The notes below the pieces were generated by a model. That model searched no databases. It was not told where the DNA came from and saw only the letters and a program-made list of their open reading frames with translations. Positions 7,149 to 14,098 of a stretch of 30,517 bases of DNA are shown piece by piece (positions within the stretch are counted from its first letter, which is position 1; each line of letters starts with the position of its first letter). The stretch is taken from NCBI GenBank assembly GCA_964432465.1, contig CAYSNI010000069.1, forward strand, positions 1 to 30,517, given 5' to 3'. Both the position numbers and the translations under genes were made by a program. This stretch comes from JAHFLQ01 sp964432465. GTDB taxonomy: Bacteria > Patescibacteriota > Minisyncoccia > UBA6257 > WO2-44-18.

Positions 7149-8345
7149 AAGCGCTCCGCGCGTGTAGACATTAGAAGGGCTCCAGATCATCCACCCGCCA
7201 AAAAATTCTGGACTATTAGAAGCGGCATCCTCCCAGGCCTTAATCTGCGCGCGCACTTTCTCCGCGTCGTAATCCGCTCCTATATCAAAGTCCTGGATCC
7301 ATGGCCTTAGCTTGCCGATAGGAGTTGTTGAAGCGACAACGGCTAATTTTTCCGCCCGCGTCAACGCGGTATCCATAGAATATTTTACTACTTCATAAGG
7401 ATACGCGGCTGGATTTTGAAGGCCGATAAAGCCGGCAGCATAGTGAGAAGGATAAGTCATCGGCGCCACGGCATCAAAGCTCGGCAAGGCATATTCCAGA
7501 TGCTGACCGATGCCCAGCCCGTCAGTGTTAATCGTAGTTAACCCGAAGAGATCGGCTGATATTGGCGCCGACGGAATCTGATTACGGACGTACGCGTAAA
7601 AATCCCGCATCACATTCACTTTCAACGTTGTCTCGTCCCAAACCGGATATTTTATGTCACTCATTTTGCCGTCAGAAGCAAAGCGAACGTAATCAAAATT
7701 CGCCTCATCAAAGCCGCGCGACAAAATCTCATTCGCGACCGCGATATTATAATCCCACACTTCTTTTGACGAAGAATCCATCCAGGCTAACCCCTTTCTA
7801 TCTTTCCAAACTGCTCCGGTGCTGGAGCTGTACAAGGCCAGATCTGGGCGGGCCAGGGCCAGTCGCACATCCTGAAAAACAGAAATACGCCCGATAATAT
7901 AAATATTTTTATCATGGAGACGCTTGATCAACCGATTCAGTGTCGGCATCCGAATCTCAACCGCGTCGTACATCTTCGGCAATGCGAGATCGGTGTTATA
8001 AGCGATGTATCCTGAGTAATCTTTTACATCAATCACAATCGCGTTTAACTCGGTACTATCAATCAGATTCAGTAGATATTGCAACTTTTTTTCGCTACTC
8101 ACTGACCAGCTGGTAGCATAAATAGCCTTAATAACCTCAGGCGGATTGGAAAGTTTTGGCTGAGGGTCGATATCCGCATTTACGGGAAATTGCGCCAAGC
8201 TTGTCGTAGCGTTTTCATTTGAATAGTCAATGACAATGAAGTTTTCCGCGAATAAAAAAATACCTAAACCGATCGAGATTAACCCAACAAAAAATAATGC
8301 CGTTCTAAGTCCCATGCCGTGATAGTTTAATTTTACGCTTGCCAA
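7137..8345 (-). CDS. DUF4015-type putative glycoside hydrolase, membrane-anchored
   Basis: A 402-aa protein with one N-terminal membrane segment (about 13-34) and an outward TIM-barrel-like domain. Segments typical of the DUF4015 putative glycosidase family are IKAIYATSWSVSS, LNAIVIDVKDYSGYI, GRISVFQDVRLALARPDLAL and GFDEANFDYVRFASDG. The conserved acidic residues in VIDVKD and DEANFDYVRF are candidates for catalysis, but no substrate is known. A role in remodelling surface polysaccharide or peptidoglycan is inference. The TTG start at 8343-8345 is the furthest available; an internal ATG ten codons later, just before the membrane segment, is an equally good choice. No clear SD supports either. 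Confidence 0.83.
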   Translation of the reverse strand: MASVKLNYHGMGLRTALFFVGLISIGLGIFLFAENFIVIDYSNENATTSLAQFPVNADIDPQPKLSNPPEVIKAIYATSWSVSSEKKLQYLLNLIDSTELNAIVIDVKDYSGYIAYNTDLALPKMYDAVEIRMPTLNRLIKRLHDKNIYIIGRISVFQDVRLALARPDLALYSSSTGAVWKDRKGLAWMDSSSKEVWDYNIAVANEILSRGFDEANFDYVRFASDGKMSDIKYPVWDETTLKVNVMRDFYAYVRNQIPSAPISADLFGLTTINTDGLGIGQHLEYALPSFDAVAPMTYPSHYAAGFIGLQNPAAYPYEVVKYSMDTALTRAEKLAVVASTTPIGKLRPWIQDFDIGADYDAEKVRAQIKAWEDAASNSPEFFGGWMIWSPSNVYTRGALNDL

Positions 8346-8366
8346 TCTCGTCTGTCTATTAAGTCA

Positions 8367-8395
8367 TTGACTTTTTAGGAGTTTTATAATATAAT
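8367..8395 (+). promoter_or_regulatory. Sigma-70-type promoter of the Nudix gene
   Basis: TTGACT at 8367-8372 and TATAAT at 8390-8395 are separated by exactly 17 nt. A second overlapping TATAAT starts at 8385. This is the clearest two-box promoter in the window, with transcription expected near 8402. Confidence 0.8.
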
Positions 8396-8433
8396 TTCCT
8401 TAGATTTTTTGAAAGGTACTCGGAGGAATTCTG

Positions 8434-8928
8434 ATGGGTAGAACGGTACGAATTCGGGCGACGCAGATGGACGAACAGGGACGGGAATGTGTCCTGATGG
8501 TCCTGGAAAAGGGAGAGGAAAAAACAATTACTCCCACATTCGGCTTCTCCAAGGGGCCCGGCTGGGGTCTTCCGGGTGGTCGCGTGCATCAAGGTGAAGA
8601 CATGCTGGCGGCGGCCATGCGTGAATTCGAGGAAGAAACTGGTCTTACAGCGTCATTCCCGATGGATCCAGTCGTCTGCATTTTGCACAGCGAAAGCCAC
8701 GTGATCATCCTTTTTGAGCCGCTTAGCATTACCGGAGTGATCGCACCTAGAGATCGGGCCATCGTGAAGGCGGAGTGGATCCCACTCTCCTATCTAATTC
8801 CCGAGCCAGATGATGATGGAAAGCCTCAGATCCGGGCCATTCCCGACAATGGCAAAGACTATGACATTTATCGGATGCACTACCCTTTAATTCATAAGGA
8901 CTTCTCCGGACTCAAACTGGCCTCATGA
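8434..8928 (+). CDS. Nudix hydrolase, 164 aa
   Basis: A soluble single-domain Nudix hydrolase. The Nudix box is complete: GGRVHQGE followed by MREFEEETGL, giving the full GX5EX7REUXEEXGU pattern with both metal-binding glutamates, so it should be active on a nucleoside diphosphate linked to another group. The substrate cannot be told from sequence. The start is strongly supported by GGAGG 7 nt before the ATG and by a promoter with matched -35 and -10 boxes. A perfect palindromic terminator follows 3 nt after the stop. It is a single-gene transcription unit of the SD-led accessory class, divergent from the DUF4015 gene. Confidence 0.92.
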   Translation: MGRTVRIRATQMDEQGRECVLMVLEKGEEKTITPTFGFSKGPGWGLPGGRVHQGEDMLAAAMREFEEETGLTASFPMDPVVCILHSESHVIILFEPLSITGVIAPRDRAIVKAEWIPLSYLIPEPDDDGKPQIRAIPDNGKDYDIYRMHYPLIHKDFSGLKLAS

Positions 8929-8931
8929 TTC

Positions 8932-8959
8932 AAAAGCCCGACGTACGTCGGGCTTTTTT
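8932..8959 (+). terminator. Rho-independent terminator of the Nudix gene
   Basis: AAAGCCCGACG and CGTCGGGCTTT form a perfect stem around a 2-nt centre, followed by a run of T to 8959. Being symmetrical, it could also act on the minus strand. Confidence 0.88.
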
Positions 8960-8981
8960 ATATGTGGTAATATAGACAGTG

Positions 8982-10091
8982 ATGCTTGCTCTATATAGGA
9001 AATACCGCCCAAAAAATTTCGAAGAACTGCTCGGTCAGCAGGAAATTTCCAAAGTATTACAAAATGCCGCGAAGCTCGGCAGACTAGCGCACGCCTATTT
9101 ATTTTACGGGCCACGCGGTACCGGAAAGACCACAATCGCCCGACTTGTGGCGAAAGTTGCCAACTGTGAAACCCGAAAGAGGGAAAAGCAATTCGCCAGC
9201 CAGGGCGAGCCGTGCAACGAATGTCCGCACTGTAAGGAAATTGATGCTGGCCGCGCGCTCGACGTAGTGGAGATTGATGCCGCTTCCAACCGTGGCATTG
9301 ATGAGATTCGCAATCTGAAAGAAGGCGTGCGCCTCTCCCCTTCTTCTTACGATTTTAAAGTATTTATTATAGATGAAGCGCATATGCTTACTCGGGAAGC
9401 CTTCAACGCGCTTTTAAAAACACTGGAGGAACCGCCGGCGCACGCAATTTTAATTCTCGCCACCACTGAATACGAAAAGATTCCCGCGACGATTTCTTCC
9501 CGTTGCCAGCGTTTTCGTTTTAAAAAACTCTCGATTGAAGACATCACGCAGAAACTGCGGTCAGTCGTCGCTTCGGAAAAAATGGAAGTGACCGATGACG
9601 CGCTGGAACTGATTGCCGCTTCCGCGGACGGCAGCGCCCGCGATGCTGAATCTCTGCTAGGCCAGATCACTTCCCTGGGTGGCACCGTCAACGCTGAAAG
9701 TGTAGAAAAGACTATCGGTAAAGTTGGTTCCGCGCGCACCGCCGAATTTTCGGGGATGCTACTCGCCGATAATTTGAGCGGCGCGCTAAAATATGTGAAC
9801 GAGCTCGATGGTAACGGTTATAATCTGGTAGATTTCAACAAAGAACTGATTCATTATTGGCGGCGCGTACTTTCACTGAAATTCGATCCGACCCTGGAAA
9901 AAATCTTCGCGACCGAGCTCACCAAAAAAGAGTTAGAAAATCTAAAAATTCACGCTACGCTCGTCGACGCCAAAAAACATATCCCCCTCGTGAAATCGCT
10001 CATCCGCGCCTACAGCGAAATGCGCTACTCCCCTTTCGCCATTGTGCCGTTGGAGGTGGCGATCATCGAGAATCTCCAGCCAATTAAATGA
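8982..10091 (+). CDS. dnaX: DNA polymerase III subunit gamma/tau, short form
   Basis: A 369-aa clamp-loader ATPase. In order it shows ALYRKYRP at the N-terminus, Walker A GPRGTGKT (about 43-50), a four-cysteine zinc module (C62, C78, C81, C84), Walker B FIIDEAH, sensor 1 ATTE and the SRC arginine-finger motif. It ends shortly after domain III, so it lacks the tau-specific domains that bind DnaB and the polymerase; it is a gamma-like form, as often in small genomes. ATG at 8982 is chosen; the preceding GTG codon is also possible. There is no SD. A TAATAT box at 8968-8973 would make the message nearly leaderless. The stop codon lies inside a 17-bp hairpin. Confidence 0.95.
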   Translation: MLALYRKYRPKNFEELLGQQEISKVLQNAAKLGRLAHAYLFYGPRGTGKTTIARLVAKVANCETRKREKQFASQGEPCNECPHCKEIDAGRALDVVEIDAASNRGIDEIRNLKEGVRLSPSSYDFKVFIIDEAHMLTREAFNALLKTLEEPPAHAILILATTEYEKIPATISSRCQRFRFKKLSIEDITQKLRSVVASEKMEVTDDALELIAASADGSARDAESLLGQITSLGGTVNAESVEKTIGKVGSARTAEFSGMLLADNLSGALKYVNELDGNGYNLVDFNKELIHYWRRVLSLKFDPTLEKIFATELTKKELENLKIHATLVDAKKHIPLVKSLIRAYSEMRYSPFAIVPLEVAIIENLQPIK

Positions 10092-10127
10092 CCTCCTCCC
10101 CGGCTTTAGCCCGGGGAGGAGGTCATT
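10087..10127 (+). terminator. 17-bp perfect hairpin covering the dnaX stop codon
   Basis: AATGACCTCCTCCCCGG (10087-10103) pairs perfectly with 10111-10127 across a 7-nt loop. It includes the TGA stop of dnaX. The following bases are TATTCTATAAT rather than a clean U-tract, so it may act as a 3'-end stabiliser or inefficient terminator as well as an insulator in front of the methyltransferase promoter. Confidence 0.7.
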
Positions 10128-10132
10128 TATTC

Positions 10133-10138
10133 TATAAT
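10133..10138 (+). promoter_or_regulatory. -10 box of the methyltransferase gene
   Basis: A perfect TATAAT ends 8 nt before the ATG at 10147, implying a leaderless or near-leaderless message. The -35 region would fall inside the preceding hairpin. Confidence 0.5.
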
Positions 10139-10146
10139 TCTAAGCA

Positions 10147-10776
10147 ATGGAAGACGCAACTCGCTGGGATAATTTCTATAAAAAATCTGACGGGAAAATT
10201 GTTTGGGGCGGAGAAAGAGCCGATTTTTTTGATCAAATAAGGGAAAAATACAACCTGATTGGTGGGCTTTTGCTTGATATGGGATGTGGAGTTGGCGATA
10301 AATCACTTTACTTCACAAAGCACGGCTACAAAACTGTAGGAGTTGATATTTCGCCACTGGCCATAGCTGAAGCCAACAAGAAAGCCTCTACAGTAAAAGC
10401 ACCCGGTCAATTCTTAGTCGGTGATCTAAAAAATATCGGGAAAATACCAGAAATATCCGCGCACTCCTACGATATAGTGTTGGATATTTTAAGCTCACAA
10501 TTCTTAGCTAGCCAAGAAAAAGAAGGTTTCTTTAACCAGTTAGCGGGACTAATTAAACCAAACGGGTACTACTTATTTGAAACATTCGGGAAAAAAGATA
10601 TTAATGATGAAATGCAGGGCGTTGAGGAATGGGTACGCAATATAGCAGTTTCCCCGGAAGAGGTTCTAAAATATTGCGGCAATTACTTTAATATATTAGA
10701 GCGGATTGATAAGCAGAGTGTTAATCATGAAGGAGCAGTTGTGCATTTCTATGTAATGCAACGAAAGGCTTGGTAA
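10147..10776 (+). CDS. SAM-dependent class I methyltransferase
   Basis: A 209-aa Rossmann-fold methyltransferase. Motif I is LLLDMGCGVG (41-50). The acidic residue after strand 2 is in TVGVDISPLAIAEANKKA, motif II is VVGD-like (FLVGDL) and motif IV is DIVLDILSSQF. The start WDNFYKKSDGKIVWGGERADF resembles small-molecule methyltransferases of the TehB/thiopurine type, but the substrate is unknown. Codon use is clearly more AT-rich than the flanking dnaX and downstream genes, suggesting separate acquisition. It has no SD and a TATAAT 8 nt upstream. It is followed by about 220 nt without a supported gene. Confidence 0.87.
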   Translation: MEDATRWDNFYKKSDGKIVWGGERADFFDQIREKYNLIGGLLLDMGCGVGDKSLYFTKHGYKTVGVDISPLAIAEANKKASTVKAPGQFLVGDLKNIGKIPEISAHSYDIVLDILSSQFLASQEKEGFFNQLAGLIKPNGYYLFETFGKKDINDEMQGVEEWVRNIAVSPEEVLKYCGNYFNILERIDKQSVNHEGAVVHFYVMQRKAW

Positions 10777-10960
10777 GTTTCCACTTACTAAAATTTTCCG
10801 ATTCAGCTACAGCTTCGGTAAATGATGTCCTTGCGAAATAGGCGATGCCCCTAAGAGCGCAAATATAAAATCCAAGCGCAGGAATATCGGCCAAAATTAC
10901 CACGGCTTATTGCGTGTAAACGTCAGGAAAAGCCTAGACTTAAACAGAAAAATTGCTGGC

Positions 10961-10989
10961 TGGATAAATGGGCTAATTAATGGCATAAT
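10961..10989 (+). promoter_or_regulatory. Promoter of the tRNA-Gln gene
   Basis: TGGATA at 10961-10966, a 17-nt spacer and an extended -10 box TGGCATAAT (CATAAT at 10984-10989). The tRNA begins 9 nt later. The rest of 10777-10998 shows no gene I can support. Confidence 0.5.
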
Positions 10990-10998
10990 CTAATACAT

Positions 10999-11069
10999 TC
11001 CGGGATCGTCTAATGGTCGGACGTCAGACTTTGGATCTGAAAATCGGGGTTCGATTCCCTGTCCCGGAA
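10999..11069 (+). tRNA. tRNA-Gln (anticodon TTG)
   Basis: All four arms fold. The acceptor TCCGGGA pairs with TCCCGGA (11062-11068). The D-arm is GTCT/GGAC. The anticodon stem is TCAGA/TCTGA with loop CTTTGGA, giving anticodon TTG for glutamine CAA codons. The T-arm has the loop TTCGATT closed by GGGG/CCC-type pairs. The 3' CCA is not encoded: the discriminator A is followed by CAA, so a CCA-adding enzyme is required. The DUF5652-like gene begins 26 nt downstream. Confidence 0.95.
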
Positions 11070-11078
11070 CAAATAAGG

Positions 11079-11087
11079 TGATATAAT
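11079..11087 (+). promoter_or_regulatory. Extended -10 promoter of the DUF5652-like gene
   Basis: TGATATAAT lies directly after the tRNA and ends 7 nt before the ATG at 11095, again a leaderless arrangement. Confidence 0.5.
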
Positions 11088-11094
11088 AGACTAC

Positions 11095-11346
11095 ATGGAT
11101 CCACTACAATATTATATTCAAAGTTGGGGCGGAGGGATGTTTGCGGGATTTGGGATAGTGATCGGGCTAGCGGTGCTGCTCTGGTCGCTGTACTGGAAGG
11201 CCATGGCACTCTGGCACGCGGTAAAAAGCGGAGAAAAGATCTGGTTCGTCGCGCTCCTCCTTATCAGCATGATGGGCATCGTGGAGATTCTCTATCTCTA
11301 CTTCTTCAGTAAGAATAAACAAAAAGGATTACCGAAGCTGGATTAA
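11095..11346 (+). CDS. Small membrane protein, DUF5652-like, 83 aa
   Basis: An 83-aa protein with two membrane segments, about residues 15-32 (MFAGFGIVIGLAVLLWSLYW) and 49-71 (WFVALLLISMMGIVEILYLY). The pattern WKAMALWHAVKSGEKIWF, then MGIVEILYLYFF, then a lysine-rich tail matches my memory of the DUF5652 family, a small membrane protein common in Candidate Phyla Radiation genomes. Its function is unknown. There is no SD; an extended -10 box ends 7 nt upstream. The cupredoxin gene follows after 16 nt, so the two are probably co-transcribed. Confidence 0.78.
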   Translation: MDPLQYYIQSWGGGMFAGFGIVIGLAVLLWSLYWKAMALWHAVKSGEKIWFVALLLISMMGIVEILYLYFFSKNKQKGLPKLD

Positions 11347-11362
11347 CTCACTAAATATTTGT

Positions 11363-11767
11363 ATGAAAAAACCACTACTTATTTTAGGATTGGCGTTGGT
11401 GCTAGTGGGAATTGTCACAATATTCTCCGGCGCTCCAGCGGCGGATACTCTTCAACTAGCCGACACCCAAACGGCCTACTCCGATGTGGGGATGGCAAAG
11501 GAGCTCAGTATCTCTGCGAAAAACTACGCATTCGAACCGAAAATCATTATGGTCAACAAAGGTGACCACGTCAGAATCATGCTTACCAATGATGACGGCT
11601 TCCACGACCTTCGGATCGATGAATTTAACGTCGCCACGAAGAAACTCAATACTGGCGGACAAGACATTGTTGAGTTCGTCGCTGATAAAACCGGAACATT
11701 TGAATATTACTGCTCCATTGGAAGTCATCGCCTGATGGGTATGAAAGGAACGCTGATCGTTCAGTAG
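11363..11767 (+). CDS. Cupredoxin-domain (plastocyanin-like) exported protein
   Basis: A 134-aa protein with an N-terminal hydrophobic segment (about 4-24) serving as signal peptide or anchor, then a cupredoxin fold of about 90 residues. The type 1 copper ligands are visible: H81 (GFHDL) and the C-terminal loop YYCSIGSHRLMGMKG with C117, H122 and M125 or M127. It should be a blue-copper electron carrier or copper-binding protein outside the cytoplasmic membrane. It has no SD and lies 16 nt after the DUF5652-like gene. The peroxiredoxin gene follows after 58 nt, so copper/redox handling and peroxide defence sit together. Confidence 0.88.
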   Translation: MKKPLLILGLALVLVGIVTIFSGAPAADTLQLADTQTAYSDVGMAKELSISAKNYAFEPKIIMVNKGDHVRIMLTNDDGFHDLRIDEFNVATKKLNTGGQDIVEFVADKTGTFEYYCSIGSHRLMGMKGTLIVQ

Positions 11768-11803
11768 TTCGGCTACGCTCACTACAAATAACGAAATTAA
11801 AAA

Positions 11804-11824
11804 CTGACAGATAACTAATAACAA
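11804..11824 (+). repeat. Short heptamer run before the peroxiredoxin gene
   Basis: Three in-register heptamers, CTGACAG, ATAACTA and ATAACAA, end 1 nt before the bcp ATG. They share the 13-mer TGACAGATAACTA with the minus strand of the array at 7107-7148, which also lies immediately before a start codon. Confidence 0.5.
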
Positions 11825-11825
11825 C

Positions 11826-12290
11826 ATGCTAAAACAAGGCGAGAAGGCTCCAACTTTTTCTCTACCGGACCAAAGCGGTAAAGTTCACAAACTTTCCGAC
11901 TATGAGGGCCAGTGGGTGCTTTTATATTTTTATCCTAAAGACGACACACCGGGATGCACCAAGGAAGCCTGCTCAATCCGCGACAGCTGGCCGGAGTTTA
12001 AAAAACTGAAAGCCGTCGTCCTCGGCGTAAGCGTGGACTCAGAAAAAAGCCACGCCAAGTTCGTGGAAAAATACGAGCTTCCGTTCATTTTGCTCGCCGA
12101 TGACCAGAAGGAATTGGTAGAAAAATACGGTGTTTGGGCGAAAAAGAAATTCATGGGCCGAGAATACATGGGCACGCTCCGCACTTCCTTCTTAATTAAT
12201 CCGAAAGGAAAAATCGCGAAGATATACGAAAAAGTTAAGCCGGAAATCCACGTTCAAGAAGTGCTGACGGATCTGAAGAAGATGAAATAA
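11826..12290 (+). CDS. bcp: Thioredoxin-dependent peroxiredoxin, Bcp/PrxQ type
   Basis: A 154-aa thiol peroxidase that reduces hydrogen peroxide and organic peroxides. The active site is FYPKDDTPGCTKEACSIRD, with peroxidatic C44 and a putative resolving C49 five residues on, the typical Bcp/PrxQ arrangement. The catalytic Thr and Pro before C44 are present, and RTSFLINPKGKI supplies the conserved arginine. Length is normal. The start codon has no SD and is preceded by a heptamer run. A perfect 26-nt palindromic terminator begins 1 nt after the stop and serves the convergent 48-aa gene too. Confidence 0.95.
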   Translation: MLKQGEKAPTFSLPDQSGKVHKLSDYEGQWVLLYFYPKDDTPGCTKEACSIRDSWPEFKKLKAVVLGVSVDSEKSHAKFVEKYELPFILLADDQKELVEKYGVWAKKKFMGREYMGTLRTSFLINPKGKIAKIYEKVKPEIHVQEVLTDLKKMK

Positions 12291-12291
12291 A

Positions 12292-12317
12292 AAAACCGAC
12301 TCCTAGGAGTCGGTTTT
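12292..12317. terminator. Bidirectional terminator between bcp and the 48-aa gene
   Basis: A fully symmetrical sequence: AAAACCGACTCCT and its exact complement. It has a T-rich tail on the minus strand (TTTTTTTATTTC) and a weaker one (TTTTGGTTT) on the plus strand. It lies between two convergent genes and can serve both. Confidence 0.85.
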
Positions 12318-12321
12318 GGTT

Positions 12322-12468
12322 TCAGAGCCCCTTCGCTTCCAGTCGACTGGCTCGATCAGCCGACCAGTCGTGCAGCCTTTCCAACAGACGGACATTCTCA
12401 CCGAAAATGCCCATGAGAAAGTGCGCGATGCTGTTGTGCACGAACCAGTAAATCCGTGAGCGTTTCAT
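12322..12468 (-). CDS. Small SD-led protein, 48 aa, conserved-looking
   Basis: A 48-aa protein starting MKRSRIYWFVHNSIAHFLMG and ending with LERLHDWSADRASRL. The pairing of HNxIAHxLMG with a later LHDWxADR reminds me of very small proteins in phages and environmental genomes, but I cannot name a family or function. Evidence that it is expressed is strong for its size: AGGAGG 5 nt before the ATG, a promoter with TTGATT, a 17-nt spacer and TGGTATAAT at 12496-12524, and a terminator directly after the stop. It forms its own transcription unit, convergent with bcp. Confidence 0.72.
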   Translation of the reverse strand: MKRSRIYWFVHNSIAHFLMGIFGENVRLLERLHDWSADRASRLEAKGL

Positions 12469-12495
12469 AACGCCTCCTAAATTCTCTACGCCGAG

Positions 12496-12524
12496 ATTAT
12501 ACCATTAAACCGCCACCAAATCAA
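12496..12524 (-). promoter_or_regulatory. Promoter of the 48-aa gene
   Basis: On the minus strand TTGATT (12519-12524) is followed by a 17-nt spacer and TATAAT (12496-12501), with TGG extending the -10 box. The start point near 12489 gives a leader of about 20 nt with an SD. Confidence 0.7.
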
Positions 12525-12527
12525 GCG

Positions 12528-12542
12528 CCCTCCATAGGCGGG
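12528..12542 (-). repeat. 15-nt repeat, copy A
   Basis: The minus strand reads CCCGCCTATGGAGGG. The identical 15-mer occurs on the plus strand at 16425-16439 inside a hairpin loop. It lies between the stop of the ABC-F gene and the promoter of the 48-aa gene. The sequence is itself an imperfect palindrome (CCxCC, TAT, GGxGG). Confidence 0.6.
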
Positions 12543-12557
12543 TAAATCTGCTCTCTT

Positions 12558-14069
12558 CTAAACAGATCCGAGATCCAAGGTTTGTTCAATATTAATCTGC
12601 TGAATAAACTCGCGGGAGTGGGACACGATAATCATCGCGCCTTCATATTTTTCCAAGGCTTTCGCTACCACCGGCAGATGACGAAAATTAATATGGTTAG
12701 TCGGCTCATCCAAAATGAGTAGTCCGGGCTTTTGTAGGACGAAACGCGCGAACACCAAAAGTCCCTTCTGACCTTCGGAAAGCGAGCCGACTTTATTCCG
12801 GAGAAGATCGCTGTCCAACAGGAAGTTGGCGGCGCAGGAACGGAGCGTCTCATCACTGCCGCTGACCATCACATCTGAAAGCGTCTCGTAAACCGTCTTT
12901 TTGAAATCCAAACCGGAAAAATCCTGCTTGTAATAACCCACCTTAATATCCTCGGCGATCTCCGCGCCCTTCGCTTTTCCGGTAGCCAAAGATTCTAGAA
13001 AAGTGCTCTTCCCCACTCCGTTCGGGCCGGTAATCAGCAGGCGGTCTTTCCGCTTCATCACGATATTCAATTTTTTATTAGCTACCTTACCTCCTTTTAG
13101 CGCCGAGATAGAGGTGATACCGACGATCTTCCATTCTGGCAAAGCGGTATTCTCAAATGCCTGCACTGGAATCACAAAGTCGCGGATGGTTTTATCCTCC
13201 TGGCGGAGATCCACCAGCTGGGATTCCAGCTCATCTATGGCTTCTCTCATTTTCCGAGCCACGTCACGCATTTTCCCGCCTTTTTGCGCGAAAAAATTCA
13301 TCTGATCCTTACGGTTCTGGATGTCCCGTTCCAACATTACGTTTTTCTTGCGCTCACGCTCAATCCGAAGCGCGATCTCTTCTACTACCTTTAAATAGTC
13401 ACCGACGTACTGTTCAACTTTCTTGGTGAAGCTGTCGAGATAAAGCACGCCATGAGTAAAGGCGTTCAAAAAATGGGCGTCGTGAGAAATAACAATGCAG
13501 GTTTTCGGATAATCAATCAAAAACTGGGTCAGATGCTCAATGCCGGTTTTATCCAGATTGTTCGTCGGCTCGTCCAGCAATAGAATATCGGGATTTTGAA
13601 TTAACGCGAAGGCGAGAAGAAGGCGGGCCTGTTGGCCACCAGAGAACTGGCGAAGTTTCTTTTTAAGATCAGCGTCAAGATTGACCACGGCAAGTACTTT
13701 ATTTACTCTCGGTTCGAGATCGTAAACTTTCTTCGAAAACGCGCGGGCGAAATAATCCATCACCGTGTCATCCAACCAATCCACCGGGATCACCTGCTTA
13801 GCAATCGCGACAGTCGCTCCCTCCCGGATACTGATCGTCCCTTCTTCCGGTTGCAGCTCCCGAGTAATCATTTTAAAAATAGTCGTCTTACCGGCACCGT
13901 TCTGGCCCATCAAAGTCATTTTCGCCCGCTCACGAATACTAAATTCCGCTTCCTGCATCAGGGCGTGCTTAGCGGTAAATCCAAAAGTTACCTTATTAAA
14001 ACGTAGCACCACGTCTCCGTGGCCGTATTTCTTCTGTTGAACTGGCTTTTCCGCTTTCGCCTTAGTCAT
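12558..14069 (-). CDS. ABC-F family ATPase (ribosome-associated, EttA/Uup-like)
   Basis: A 503-aa protein with two nucleotide-binding domains and no membrane segment, the ABC-F layout. Domain 1 has Walker A GQNGAGKT, signature FSGGQQ and Walker B LLLDEPTNNLD. Domain 2 has Walker A GPNGVGKS, signature LSEGQKG and LLILDEPTNHINF. The linker (about 230-300), rich in Arg, Lys and Glu, is the P-site tRNA interaction motif region. The lone substitution worth noting is the second signature (SEGQ instead of SGGQ). Such proteins act on the ribosome in translation control or antibiotic protection; subclass is not decidable here. The ATG has no SD. Divergent to the YdjM-like gene, 29 nt away. Confidence 0.93.
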   Translation of the reverse strand: MTKAKAEKPVQQKKYGHGDVVLRFNKVTFGFTAKHALMQEAEFSIRERAKMTLMGQNGAGKTTIFKMITRELQPEEGTISIREGATVAIAKQVIPVDWLDDTVMDYFARAFSKKVYDLEPRVNKVLAVVNLDADLKKKLRQFSGGQQARLLLAFALIQNPDILLLDEPTNNLDKTGIEHLTQFLIDYPKTCIVISHDAHFLNAFTHGVLYLDSFTKKVEQYVGDYLKVVEEIALRIERERKKNVMLERDIQNRKDQMNFFAQKGGKMRDVARKMREAIDELESQLVDLRQEDKTIRDFVIPVQAFENTALPEWKIVGITSISALKGGKVANKKLNIVMKRKDRLLITGPNGVGKSTFLESLATGKAKGAEIAEDIKVGYYKQDFSGLDFKKTVYETLSDVMVSGSDETLRSCAANFLLDSDLLRNKVGSLSEGQKGLLVFARFVLQKPGLLILDEPTNHINFRHLPVVAKALEKYEGAMIIVSHSREFIQQINIEQTLDLGSV

Positions 14070-14098
14070 GAAATGTGCAATAATAATAACACGTTTTT

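Noticed and set aside
10721..10903. 60-codon minus-strand frame (GTG start) over the end of the methyltransferase
   Set aside because: No SD, partly antisense to a real gene and no recognisable motif; could be decayed sequence, but not supportable as a gene.
11765..11786. GTAGT...ACTAC hairpin after the cupredoxin stop as a terminator
   Set aside because: Arms are 5 nt with a long loop and no T-run; too weak to report as a feature.
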